DNA of 64,000 nucleotides from assembly GCA_934045075.1 (NCBI GenBank), contig OW203747.1, forward strand, positions 6,902,357 through 6,966,356. The letters run 5' to 3'. The DNA is from Yponomeuta sedellus (Eukaryota > Arthropoda > Insecta > Lepidoptera > Yponomeutidae). The notes under the pieces are model-generated. The model did not search any database. It had not been told where the DNA came from and saw only the letters and a program-made list of their open reading frames with translations. Each line of letters begins with the position of its first letter. Position 1 is the first letter of the stretch. Below are positions 31,036 to 41,506 of the stretch, piece by piece. Both the position numbers and the translations under genes were made by a program.

Positions 31036-31146
31036 CAATGTAACCGTTAAACTCTCAGATCATGCCAACAAAACAAGAGATTTTGCCAACAAAAAAAAAA
31101 CACGCGAGAAGAGTCGTAGGCACTACGCATGTCAGGTAAACTTCAA

Positions 31147-31345
31147 AAACCTATTTAGAGCGCTCTCCCAACTGAGCTAATGGGCGACTAACAGGCATCT
31201 GTGAAATTTCGAACATCTTTACAATACTCTCTGTATTACGTACAGGCAGCAACAGCAGAGGTCGCGGGTTCGAGTCCCGGCATGGATGGAATTTTAAGCC
31301 TCTAAATAGGTTTTTGTAATTGTCCTTAGCACGGGTAAGTGCATT
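31147..31345. repeat. Rearranged family B copy
   Basis: AAAAACCTATTTAGAG, then the minus-strand D-arm half and leader, then at 31253 the plus-strand T-arm half (GGTCGCGGGTTCGAGTCCCG), body and 'cctctaaataggttttt', tail CACGGGTAAGTGCATT. Mirror arrangement of 28470-28645. Confidence 0.75.
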
Positions 31346-31644
31346 AAAAACAAAGAATATAATCAGTTAAACTTGTTACGTTCAGAAAGTCGCGGCGTTG
31401 CGACTTAATGATTGAATGAAAACACTCAAGATTGTTTTTATTTTAACCCACACAAAAAAAGAGTTTCGAGAACAAATCCACTCGGAGGTTATTGATAAAT
31501 TGACCAATCTATATAATGTAGGTACATAATTCACCGAAACGTAACAGAACGCCGATAATTTCGTTGCATAAACTATCGAACTAAATTGTAATGATACGCA
31601 CGCGATCGGAGCACGCAAGGCGATTTTTTTTAATGACTGCCGAT

Positions 31645-31935
31645 GTTTAACTATTTGCTTTGCACCATAGTTATCGAAGACCGATAAGACTCGGTCCTCT
31701 ATTCTGTTAGTGCATTAGAGTACCACGACAGATACATGATCAGATAAATAAATTATTGTAATGATACTTTTTGAAAAAACTATTTAGAGGCTAAAAATTC
31801 CACCCATACCGGGACTCGAACCCGCGGCCCCTGCGGTTGCTGCCTGTACGTAATACAGAGAGTATTGTAAAGAGGTTCGAAATTTCACTAATGCCGGTTA
31901 GTCGCCCATTAGCTCAGTTGGGTGAGCGCTCTACG
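31645..31935. repeat. Rearranged family B copy with shared flank
   Basis: 31645-31780 matches 28338-28470. Then minus-strand T-arm half, plus-strand leader and D-arm half ending at 'gagcgctct'; the outer CTCTAAATAGG end is lost. Confidence 0.7.
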
Positions 31936-31995
31936 AACGAATTTCGAGCGAACTTCGAACAAATTTCGAACCTCTTTACAATAGGTACTCTCTGT

Positions 31996-32170
31996 ATTAC
32001 GTACTGAGGTTCGAAATTTTACTGATCCTGGTGGTCGCCCATTAGCTCAGTTGGAAGAGCGCTGGCACGGACAGCCAGAGGTCGCGGGTTCGAGGCCCGG
32101 CATGGGTGGAATTTTCGGCCTCTAAGTAGGTTTTTAAAATTGTCCTTAGCGCGGGTTAGTGCATGAAAAA
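31996..32170 (+). repeat. SINE family B monomer
   Basis: tRNA-like head (box B GGGTTCGAGGCCCGG), body and GCGGGTTAGTGCAT tail. Confidence 0.8.
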
Positions 32171-32249
32171 TAATAAGTAATGATACTTTTGTTACGATTT
32201 ATATTGTTGTTATTAATTCTAAGTATTTCATTGACACCTAAAGATATAC

Positions 32250-32774
32250 ACTATTTTTATTTTTAATGCACTAACCCGTGCTAAAGAACAAATTTAAAAA
32301 CCTATTTAGAGGCTAAAATTTTCACCCATGCCGGGATTCGAACCCGCAACCTCTGGCTATCCGTACCAGCGCTCTACCAATTGAGCCAATGGGCGACTCA
32401 CGGCATCAGTGAAATTTCGAACCTCTTTACAATATTCCCTGTATTACGTACAGGCAGCGACATCTGACTTAAGCAAATTGCATCACTTACAGCCCCGACT
32501 ACCTACTTTGCAGTTAGGTTTTAACATCGGAACGATATCACTGTACCCACATGATTACACTATTTTTATTTTTAATGCACTAACCCGTGCTAAATGATGA
32601 TCAGATGTCGTTGCCTGTACCTAATACAGAGAATATTGTAAAGAGGTTCGAAATTTCACTGATGCCGTGAGTCGCCCATTGGCTCAATTGGTAGAGCGCT
32701 GGTACGGATAGCCAGAGGTTGCGGGTTCGAATCCCGGCATGGGTGAAATTTTTAGCCTCTAAATAGGTTTTTAA
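32250..32774. mobile_element. Inverted family B pair in one 14-bp duplicated target
   Basis: ACCTAAAGATATAC at 32236-32249 is repeated at 32775-32788. Inside, a minus-sense unit with block C is joined to a plus-sense unit. Both arms share the same unusual changes: one C missing in 'gccgtgagtcg', GGCTCAATTGGTAGAGC, and CTGGTACGG. A single RNA copied twice in opposite directions explains this. Confidence 0.85.
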
Positions 32775-32900
32775 ACCTAAAGATATACTCGTAACATGTT
32801 GTATTGATTAATTTACTGCAATTGTATATTAACAGCACAATTTGGCTCGAACTATTTCTCTGTTTTTACTGTAAATACGTATTAAATACTAAGCGGTTAC

Positions 32901-33263
32901 GAAGCGCTCCTGACCTTGTCTAACCGAGTGATTGGAATCAATCACTTGAGTTAAGCAACGAGGCGTGGACAGTTGCTGGATGGGTGAGCGTCCCGTGACT
33001 ACCGCACTGGCATTTTTCCGAGCGCTTCCGTGCCTCGCAAGGCACGTAAAGCCGTTGGTGCCGGCTGACATGTAATGGCTGTCGTTAAGCCATGTCCGAG
33101 TGCCTATGAGGGGCTTGATAACTTCTGACAGTAAGACCCGCCACTGTCTTACAAACTTCCACCAACGCGGACTTGGCCCCCGTGGTGGAGTATGGCCTAA
33201 CCTTCCTGCGATGCAGGAAATGGCCCGTGCCCCAGAAGTGGAGACATACAAAGGGTTGATATC
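32901..33263 (+). repeat. SINE family A, full length
   Basis: GAAGCGCTCC to GGGTTGATATC. Flanks AAGCGGTTA (left) and AAGCAGTTA (right) look like a target duplication with one change. Confidence 0.85.
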
Positions 33264-33984
33264 AAGCAGTTATTTGTATTAGTTTAGAGCGTGCAAATGT
33301 AATGTACCCACTGTTATGGTTCAACTGTAATGTACCCAATTAAGTAATTTGCAAATAGATAAATAAATAAATTAATGGTCGGTTCTCGTGGGTGTTTTTT
33401 TAATAGCATTGACGCCTAAAAGGTTCGATGTATGTGCGCGCGTAGACTTGGGCAGCAACGAAATTAAATCGCCATGCATTAGCAGAATCTAGGCACAGGT
33501 ATCACGTCTGATTACCATGCCGGAGCTCGCGGGTTCGACTCCACTGGGGGCCGCTGTATATTTGTAAATAACTGAGAATGTTTTTAAAAATAAAAACACT
33601 ACTGCGTAAAAAATATTAATCAGTGAATAGTAATAGACAAGCGATTAAGTTTTACTTATTACTTTCCTACGCACTTAACTGGCTTACTGTTTTACCCATT
33701 ATTTTTAAGACTTTGTTTCACTGTTTGTAATATGTGAAATTGTGTTATGTTTCATATTACCTACTACCCTAACTATAAATGTATTGCGTGTTGTGATCAC
33801 CTGCTTGTAGATAGTACACTACAATCTTGTTTTGTAATACTCAGAACGCTTAGCTGACATGTCATAGTGTAACTTTCTGTTTGGTGAATCTAAAATAAAT
33901 TTAAAAAAAAGTTGCGTGGAAGTTACTATCATCATTCTTATTTTATAGAAATCAAAGAGACTCGTAAGATGTATATTTATGCAG
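33264..33984. other. Unrecognised except family K piece
   Basis: 33500-33575 has 'ccggagctcgcgggttcgac' and 'actgggggccgctgta' (family K, tRNA-like). No gene. Confidence 0.45.
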
Positions 33985-35240
33985 CTTATATACGTCCTAC
34001 GGGCCTTCTCTCAGAGAGAGAAAGAGTACTTTATCAATACGGGTGCCCATCGCGGAATTCCTGTGCACACCTTGCAAACGCAGCACATATTTCCGCACGA
34101 TGTTTTCATTAGCCAGTAGTAACACATTATAAAAACTAAAATATGCGCAAGTATTTTCAGTATGGAACGAAATAGAGCTTTGCAATGCTAAGGCATAATG
34201 ATACGATTTTTCGCTCATTCCGGATCTATATCTAACTCAATTTAGGTTCAATACGGCATTTCTTCTTATGACGGCAGATCTGATCAAAAAAAGTTGTTCA
34301 TAGACGCCCAATCTCAAACACATTTTTCCTTAAAAAAGCCGCGGGAGCAAACTTTCGAGAGAAAACTCAATCGAAGGTGAAACAAGGAACTTTGTAAGGC
34401 AAAAACTTAACAGTTCCACAAGGAATTTTAATTAAAGGGCAACTAAAACGTGCAATTAAGGTCGCGGTTAGCGTTACACAAGCGAAGGGCAATTTCACTT
34501 GAAAATCTAAGCCGAGACGAACGGAATTCCTCAGGGGACGTCACACGCTCGCGTGGGTACATTTTGAAGGGCACCCGAAGGACTTAATCCCTACTTGCCT
34601 GTTCTACAGTTCGCCACACTTGTTAGTTCGTGAGTAGTTATGACGGAGGCTTAGTTCGCGAGGGATGCTGAAAAAAATGTCCCTTATGTCAAGCCATGAT
34701 GTGGTTTATCTTTGTTTTGTGAGGAATCCTGAGTGCCTCAGGTGTTTACATAGTTCAAAGTTTGAAATTGCCCATCGTAGATTGGCACGCGTGGTAATTA
34801 ACAATGTACTCAAGTTCTTAGAGAAGGCCTGTGCCTACTGTGAGACGCATATGAGCTGCATTATTATTATTTACGGTTTATCTGCATGTACCCAAATCGA
34901 CATTGGATTTTTGGTTCTACTGGTCACCCAAATCAGCTAATATGTGATTGAATTGCAAACGTGTGATGATCAGCCTAAAATCTGTCTTATTAGGTACAAT
35001 ATAAGTGGGCTTTAGATGAGATAGATTTAAAACACAAAATTCAAAGGACGTCTGTGAAGATCCACAGGGACAAGAAATTTTGAGTTAACAAATCGTGGTA
35101 CAAAACGAGTTTCTCTTACAATTATGTGTCTGTACTGTCACGAAAGGTTTAAAAAGCAATAATTCCTAATAGACGACTCGAAATTTATTACCAGTTTTGG
35201 GGTGTTCACAACACTATAAATTCACAACAGTATAAATCTA
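33985..35240. other. Degenerate family E pieces, otherwise unrecognised
   Basis: About 33990-34110 and 34715-34845 keep scattered family E blocks ('ccttctctcagagag', 'agaaggcctgtgcc'). The remainder has no supported feature. Confidence 0.4.
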
Positions 35241-35244
35241 ATCA

Positions 35245-35852
35245 TGAAGCGCTCGTAGGCTAGTGGAACCAAGTGATTAGAATCAATCACTAAGGTTAAG
35301 CAACCACAGGCGCGGTCAGGTGCATGATGGGTGAGGCGGGATGGGCGTCCCGAGACTGCCGCTAGAGGTATTTTTAGAGCGATTTCGTGCTTAGCAAGGC
35401 ACGTTAAGCCGTTGGTGCCGGTTGTCATGTAATGTCGTTGAGCAGTGTTGCAGCGTTATACAATGCGCGAAAATGGGGGAAAATGAATCACCTGATGATT
35501 TTTAAGTTTGTGTCGGTCTGTACAATAGATAAGGCTGTGAAATTTCATTATGAGTGCGAGTGAGGCGGCAAATTACATATCTGCTTATGTGCCGTACTTG
35601 TACAATAAAGAAGGCTATGGTATATCACAATGGGTGGGACTGAGGCGGCAAATTATATACCTGAAGAATCTGCTTCCATAATATTGTAGCCAAAATTGAA
35701 CTTTAGGCAAATAGGCACCCGATTATCCGATCTTTACTTATAATCCTCCACCAACCCGGACTTGGTCCTTGTGGTGGAGTACGGCATAACCTTCCAACGA
35801 TCCACGAAGAGAACCGTGGCCCAGCAGTGGGGCCATACAAAGGCTTGATACC
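35245..35852 (+). repeat. SINE family A split by ~305 bp of other sequence
   Basis: 35245-35433 is the 5' part up to 'gtcatgtaatg'. 35740-35852 is the 3' part from 'taatcctccaccaacccgg'. About 60 bp of SINE is missing at the junction. The filler contains a tandem pair (35518-35580 and 35608-35665, sharing 'gtgaggcggcaaatta' and 'acaata.ataaggct'). Confidence 0.7.
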
Positions 35853-36094
35853 ATCAATCTAATAATTTTTTTAACTGCATCAATCCAACAGTGTCAACAC
35901 GGCACAAGCCCAAGAATTCTCCTTTATTTATTTTCCCTTCGGCATTCGCAGGAATTGGGACGTTTGACGAATTATCACGGCTCATTGGTAACGTTTCACT
36001 CGGGGAGAGGCGAAATAGCGTTGTATGTGTTGTGGTGAAATTTCAAAGTGCGCAGTTTGTAGTCGTCCAAATTTAAGTTTTATGAAATTCTTCT

Positions 36095-36690
36095 TCTTAA
36101 GATAAGATAAGAATATTCTTTATTGTACACCAGAGCACATATTATAAAACATGTAAAGATACAAAGTACAATTGGCGGCCTTATTGCTAAAAGCAATTTC
36201 TTCCAGACAACCTTACGACGGAAAGTTGCTGAAGGAAATTAGAGACGGGTAGTCGGTGCAAATATGAATATTTTAATACACTACTTATATAAATAACAAT
36301 ACACCTACATAAACAGTTACACACATAGTTATGATAAACTTACATAAATACGTTATAATAACAATCTACGCGATGAGAGATAAATACAATATTGTGTACC
36401 TATATGGAGACATACGGAAAAGACAAAATGAAAAGGACAATGCACGAATACTAAACTTCTTCTGCTTCTTTGGTCCTTAAACTCCTAACGGAGCATAGGG
36501 CCTCATCCACAGATTTCCACTTCTGACGGTGGTCCGCGGCAGCCTCCAATTCAGGCCAGCTAGTGCCGATCGACTTGGCCTCTTGGTCTACTGATCTTTT
36601 ACAGGAGTCCTTGGCCGCCCCCTCTTTCGGCTGCCCAATGGGGTATGCGTAAGTGCTTATGAAATTGGTAAGGACCAACTTAAGTTTAAG
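36095..36690 (-). mobile_element. LINE family H, 5' truncated
   Basis: Minus-strand element: ORF end (36451-36678), about 350 bp of 3' UTR with 'ataaggccgccaattgtact', TGGTGTACAATAAAG near the end, and a TTATCTTATCTT-type tail. It links the many short family H scraps in the window to a coding LINE. Confidence 0.7.
36451..36678 (-). pseudogene. LINE family H ORF2 C-terminal remnant
   Basis: 75 codons ending in TAA. The segment KDSCKRSVDQEAKSIGTSW and then DHRQKWKSVDEAL resembles the usual last 50 residues of LINE ORF2 proteins (K-D-x-x-K-R-D...W...A-x-D-R-x-x-W-R/K-S). RT and endonuclease are absent because of 5' truncation near 36690. Clade not determined. Confidence 0.55.
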
Positions 36691-36814
36691 TTAAACTTGA
36701 TAATTTTCAATAAAATATTCTCTATCTAAATATATATAGTTCTCTGTGTTCTCTATCTATATATCCATTTGGCCATGTCCATCCTCACTTTAAGATATTT
36801 TTTAGAAGCCTATT

Positions 36815-37011
36815 AACGTCCCACTGCACGGTACAGGCCTTCTCTTGGAGATGTGCTTAATTGCCACGCGTGCCCACCGCGGATTGGCAACTTCAAGCGC
36901 TCAGATATTGGGACACTCGGGTTTTCTTAAGATGTTTTCCTTCACGGTTAGCTTCAGTTGAGTTCAAGATCTGGTATTTTTTTTACACGCTTATGTCAAA
37001 GTTCTAGTTTC
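36815..37011 (-). repeat. SINE family E 3' portion
   Basis: 'gtcccactgcacggtacagg' to 'ttccttcacggttagcttca'. Its last ~109 bp (36903-37011) is repeated at 37354-37463. Confidence 0.65.
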
Positions 37012-37075
37012 ACCGTTTGGACATGAAGAAGTAACAAACATACACACAAACTTTCGCCTTTATAACATTAGTGTG

Positions 37076-37311
37076 GTTTTAAAAACCTATTTAGAGGCTA
37101 AAAATTCCACCCATGCTGGGATTCGAACCAGCGACCTCTGGCTAACCGTGCCAGCGCTTTTTCGAAATGAGCTACTCACCAGCATCAGTGAAATTTCGAA
37201 CCCCTTTACATTTTTTCTCTGTATTGCGTACATGGCATGGGTGGAATTTTTAGCCTCTAAATAGGTTTTTAAAACTGTCCTTAGCACGGGTTAGTGCATT
37301 AAAAAAAAGAG
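37076..37311. mobile_element. SINE family B with inverted 5' part and 13-bp duplication
   Basis: TAACATTAGTGTG at 37063-37075 and 37312-37324. Minus-sense head and body, then plus-sense 'gcatgggtgg' body and tail with an A-run. The overlap gives ~40-bp inverted ends. Same structure and target as 38828-39061. Confidence 0.85.
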
Positions 37312-37353
37312 TAACATTAGTGTGATAAAAACAAGTGATGTTTTTTATTCAGA

Positions 37354-37463
37354 TATTGGGACACTCGGGTTTTCTTACGATGTTTTCCTTCACGGTTAGC
37401 TTCAGTTGAGTTCAAGATCTGGTATTTTTTTTACACGCTTATGTCAAAGTTCTAGTTTCACCG
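37354..37463 (-). repeat. Second copy of the 36903-37011 segment
   Basis: Direct repeat, nearly identical, separated by family D 3' end and the family B insertion. 37464-37752 is unrecognised. Confidence 0.75.
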
Positions 37464-37752
37464 TGCGTCTCTAGCATCGATTTATAGGTGTCCAGTCACA
37501 GGCATGACCTGGTAATTCAATACAGCTGTCGAAACAATCGAGATCGTACTGAATGGTGTGTCTTTCCACACAATCAGCAGCACACGAAGATGACACTTAC
37601 ACAGCACATAATAAGAGCTAATAATGGGTGGCTGTCCATCGCTAGATGTTCCTTCGACAGATTATAGCCTAGTTTACAGTTTAGTATTCTTCTCTCATAC
37701 GCTAACTAAAGGTTTACTTTAGTAGCCTACTGTAGAGTCAATAAGCTTTATA

Positions 37753-37788
37753 GTAATTTAGCCAATAATGTGTTATTGGCTAAATTAC
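37753..37788. repeat. Perfect 16-bp hairpin
   Basis: GTAATTTAGCCAATAA, loop TGTG, TTATTGGCTAAATTAC. Confidence 0.8.
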
Positions 37789-37892
37789 GATGGCTTATAG
37801 ACCGATATTGATATTTTGTATTCGATGGCGGCGTTTTACCGGCCTGGTGGAATGCCGGCTTTTCAATCAGAAGGTCGTGGGTTAGAATCCAT

Positions 37893-38188
37893 ATCAACCT
37901 TTTGGATTGTCCCCACTGCTGGGGCACAGGTCTCTTCCTGCATCGCAGGAAAGTTAGGCCATACTCCACCACGGGGCCAAGTCCGGGTTGGTGGGGGATT
38001 GTAAGACAGTATTAAGGCCTCTGACAAAAACATGACAGCCGGCACCAACGGCTTAGCGTGCATTGCGAAGCATGGAAACGCTCGGAAAAAAGCCACTAGC
38101 GGTAGTCACGGGATAGTCACCTATCCTGCATATGACCGCGCCTGTTATTGCTTCCAATCACTCGATTCCACTAGGCCACGAGCGCTTC
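37893..38188 (-). repeat. SINE family A inside a family K piece
   Basis: Nearly full length, minus-strand sense, with a ~30-bp internal deletion after 'agtattaaggcc'. Follows a tRNA-like family K segment (37815-37892, 'aaggtcgtgggttagaatcc'). Confidence 0.8.
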
Positions 38189-38639
38189 TCAGCATGTGGT
38201 TATGTTACGTTTGTGAAGAAAATAAGAGAGTAGAGGTCGATTTCACAACAGACTATTGTTGCTGCGATATTTACAAGTTCGTAACACTGACTGTGCGGTC
38301 AACACGTCACTGCGTTGAAATTCGCACGCAAATGATAAGATTAGTCAGATACCTTAAATAGTAAACTTAGAAAGGGTTTCTGTGTTTGGGAACAACGGCT
38401 GACTTCAGGTGTTTGCAATTCGATGATTAAGGCTGAAAGGATTAGATCGAATTCATGGCTAATAGACAACTTAAATAAAAGTTACCTCAAATGTATTAAT
38501 TGGTTGAAAAACCAGGAAAAGATGGGATGAATAAAAAAGGATAAGTAGGTACGGCAGTTTTTGGCGGAATTCGATTTAGGTCCTAGGTTGTTGATCCTAT
38601 GTTCTAAAAATATACTATAGGTTCTAAAAAATATGTTAC

Positions 38640-38827
38640 TAGCTTGCTGGGCGATTTATTAGGGTATAATATATTTTCCCGCAGTAAACCGTAGCCTACC
38701 TATGCGTTAATACAGGGTGTCGGCTAACTCCATAACATTTTTTATTAAAACCGTTCCAGCCGTTTAGACGTGAAGTAGTAACAAACATACACACTTTCAA
38801 ACTTTCGCCTTTATAACATTAGTGTGA
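38640..38827 (+). repeat. Family D copy
   Basis: 'ctgggcgatttattagggta' to 'gcctttataacattagtgtga'. Its end is the target of the following family B insertion. 38189-38639 is unrecognised apart from GGCGGAATTCG-type family L residue near 38570. Confidence 0.7.
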
Positions 38828-39061
38828 CTTTAAAAACCTATTTAGAGGCTAAAAATTCCACCCATGCTGGGATTCGAACCCACGACCTCTGGCTAACCGT
38901 GCCAGCGCTCTTTCCAAATGAGCTACTCACCAGCATCAGTGAAATTTCGAACCCCTTTACAATATTCTCTGTATTGCGTACATGGCATGGGTGGAATTTT
39001 TAGCCTCTAAATAGGTTTTTAAAATTGTCCTTAGCACGGGTTAGTGCATTAAAAAAAAGAG
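38828..39061. mobile_element. SINE family B with inverted 5' part, 14-bp duplication
   Basis: TAACATTAGTGTGA at 38814-38827 and 39062-39075. Minus-sense unit from TTTAAAAACC to the leader 'tgtattgcgtac', then plus-sense 'atggcatgggtgg', body, CACGGGTTAGTGCATT and A8. The leader end in the middle marks the RNA 5' end, as twin priming predicts. Confidence 0.9.
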
Positions 39062-39075
39062 TAACATTAGTGTGA

Positions 39076-39472
39076 TAAAAACAAGTGATGTTTTTTATTA
39101 AGGACTGTGAAAAAAGTTTAAAGATTTTTGTGCAGTTTTTCTCCAAAATGATGTAGATTTTGAAATGGACACCTAATTTGAATTATAACGTTCATTAAGG
39201 CGCAGTTCTGCGCTGCTCTGAATAAAACTTTTTTTCATTTCATTTTGCATTGGTAGCGCTAGTTAGCACACTGAAGCGCCCTAAATGTTTAAGTTAAATG
39301 GAAGGTTCGAGTGTTTCTCGGAATCTACACGCTCGAAGTCGGTTGGAGGCTAATAATTAGACTGGCAGAACAAAAGAGGTCGTTCTAGAGATTGTTCCGT
39401 CTGCAAACACGCAAAGCCAATTCTCTCGTCATTAGCGCCGGAAAAAGGGGAAAATAAGGGCTCAAATCGAGT
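39076..39472. other. No recognised feature
   Basis: No repeat or gene matched. Confidence 0.4.
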
Positions 39473-39480
39473 AATTTTAT

Positions 39481-39791
39481 AATGATGTGGGTACAGTGAT
39501 ATCATTCCGATGTAAAAACCTAACTGCAAAGTAGGTAGTCGGGGATGTCAGTGACGCAATTCACTTAAGCCAGATGTCGCTGCCTGTACGTAATACAGAG
39601 AATAGTGTAAAGAGGTTAGAAATTTCACTGATGCCGGTGAGTCGCCCATTAGCCCAGTTGGATAGAGCGCTGGCACGGATAGCCAGAGGTGGCGGGTTCT
39701 AATCCCGGCATGGGTGAAATTATTAGCCTCTAAATAGGTTTTTAAAATTGTCCTTAGCACGGGTTAGTGCATTAAAAATAAAAATAGTATA
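39481..39791 (+). mobile_element. SINE family B with block C leader
   Basis: AATTTTAT at 39473-39480 and 39792-39799 (8-bp duplication). Starts in spacer block C of a lost upstream unit, then a complete head, body and long tail ending ATTAAAAATAAAAATAG. Reads as a 5'-truncated dimer RNA. Confidence 0.8.
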
Positions 39792-39864
39792 AATTTTATG
39801 GTAGTTATTTACAATGATAAAAGGTTGAATGTTATCGTAAGTGAATATAATACAATTTTTTTAT

Positions 39865-40185
39865 GCAACCTATAAACGTCCCACTTCAGGGCACAGGCTT
39901 TCTCTTAGAGGGAGTATGGGCTTCGTTACCCCACGTGCCCACCGCGGATTGGCATTTTCAAGCGCTGAAGTATTTTGAGAATGGCTGGTATTCACAACTC
40001 AGGTTTTTTGCCTACTGTGAATACCATTCTACATCAACTATGCCATAATAATAAATATGTACCTACCTATTACTGTAGCGTGTATCTTGTAAAATTGATT
40101 CAATAAAAAATTATCTTATTTAAACATCTTAGTCACTCAGGTTTCTTCACGATATTTACCTTCAAAATGAGTGATATTATATTAT
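39865..40185 (-). repeat. SINE family E pieces
   Basis: 'acgtcccacttcagggcaca' to 'gattggcattttcaagcgc', and after ~150 bp of AT-rich sequence a scrap of 'gtcactcaggtttcttcacg'. Confidence 0.55.
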
Positions 40186-40210
40186 GCTTTAATGTCAGTG
40201 TCATATAATA

Positions 40211-40396
40211 GTTAAGTGGTTAAGCCATGTCAGAGGGCTTATGGAAGCTTGATAACTTCTGAAAGTAAGGCCCGCCACTGCCTTACAATCCTCCAACAAC
40301 CCGGACTTGGTCCCCATGGTGGAGAATGGCCTAACCTTCCTGCGATGCAGGAAGAGACCCGTGTCCCAACAGTGGGGACATACAAGGGTTGATATA
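40211..40396 (+). repeat. SINE family A, 5' truncated
   Basis: 3' half ending GGGTTGATAT. Confidence 0.8.
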
Positions 40397-40499
40397 GAGT
40401 CACGTGGCACGCGACACTCACAGCGGGCTCAAACTGTGACGTAACAAGGTGCTCGTAACGCCTTGTGACGTGTTTATCAACATTCGTTTTTATTGTAAC

Positions 40500-40680
40500 A
40501 CTAGCTGACCCAGCGAACTTCGTACCGCCTAACTGTCGATTCTTTTTTTTTTTTTAGTAAGAACCATCCTCGTACTTGAAGAAATATTCTAAAAAAAGAA
40601 CTAGCGAAATCGATTCAGCTGCTCTCGAGATTTGCGCTTACCAACACATTCAGCGATTCATTTTTATATTATACAGATAA
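40500..40680 (+). repeat. Dispersed family D1 copy
   Basis: Partner of 24925-25112. 40681-41340 is unrecognised except a family N scrap at 40803-40852. Confidence 0.75.
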
Positions 40681-41370
40681 TGTTTTTATGAGTCTACACC
40701 CCCATTAGAAAACTAAACATTTACAATCCAATGAAATTATGGACCAAATAAAATAAAATATATATATATTTCAAAGTAAATAATTTACATTCTCTTTGCT
40801 CAATGTCAATGTATAATGTAATGCCGTAGTGTAGTGGAGAAAAGGCAGCGGGAAAATAACTTCAAATCAAAACAAATCAGATATTTTTTTTTATTGAATC
40901 AACTTTTTTTCTATGCCTTTTTTGAGACCTGCAAAGCTCCGAAAATTATTTTCGTGGTTTAATTTTTAATCGTTTCTAAGTCGCCTATAGAAACAAGCCT
41001 AACTTCGAGCGAAGTTCCCCACTGACAGTCTAAAGCAACAAATGTGACAAGTCTGTCGGGTCCTTTAAACTTCTGAAAGCGGACGCTTAAAGGGAGCTTT
41101 CATCGTGATCGTTATTCAAAATACAATAAGGTCTATTTCACTTTAATGAGTCTCTAGGCGAGACTTGAGACTTGAGCTGATAAAATAAAGTTAATAAAGC
41201 CGTGCTGTGAAGCTCTTCGCACGAAGCGGGGAGACAGGGGAAAATGATAATAGTAACATCCACACAACACAATCATGCATGTCATGGGGGGCGAGTCACT
41301 AAAATTGTTCACAGTTGTTCAATATAGTCGAATTAACGACCATTACCGTACAATGGTAATTTCTTTTCAG

Positions 41371-41506
41371 ATTTTTGGAAGACTGCCAACGTGAGGTTCT
41401 ACGACGTGTCAGTAAGAAGCGCGAGCTTCGGAATACCATCCGAAGGAGAAAAGATTGCATACTTAGAGCATTGGTTCAGGCTCCAAGAGATTTAGTTATA
41501 TATTAA
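41371..41506 (+). CDS. Candidate terminal exon cut by a MITE
   Basis: A TTTCTTTTCAG acceptor-like site (41361-41370) precedes an open frame of 44 codons (phase 1), FLEDCQREVLRRVSKKRELR and then a second basic stretch. The stop (41504-41506) lies inside the MITE that begins at 41493. I do not recognise the protein. Basic, amphipathic composition and a good acceptor make it more than a random frame, but no upstream exon was identified. It could also be an old transposon remnant. Confidence 0.3.

Noticed and set aside
37076..37311. Classic DNA-transposon MITE because of 40-bp inverted ends
   Set aside because: Target duplication of 13 bp, an A-run and a SINE tail at one end show LINE-type retroposition; the inverted ends come from overlap of two cDNAs.
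36903..37463. LTR retrotransposon (109-bp direct repeats 340 bp apart)
   Set aside because: The repeats are pieces of SINE family E and the interior is SINE and LINE-tail sequence; no TG...CA ends, primer site or coding region.
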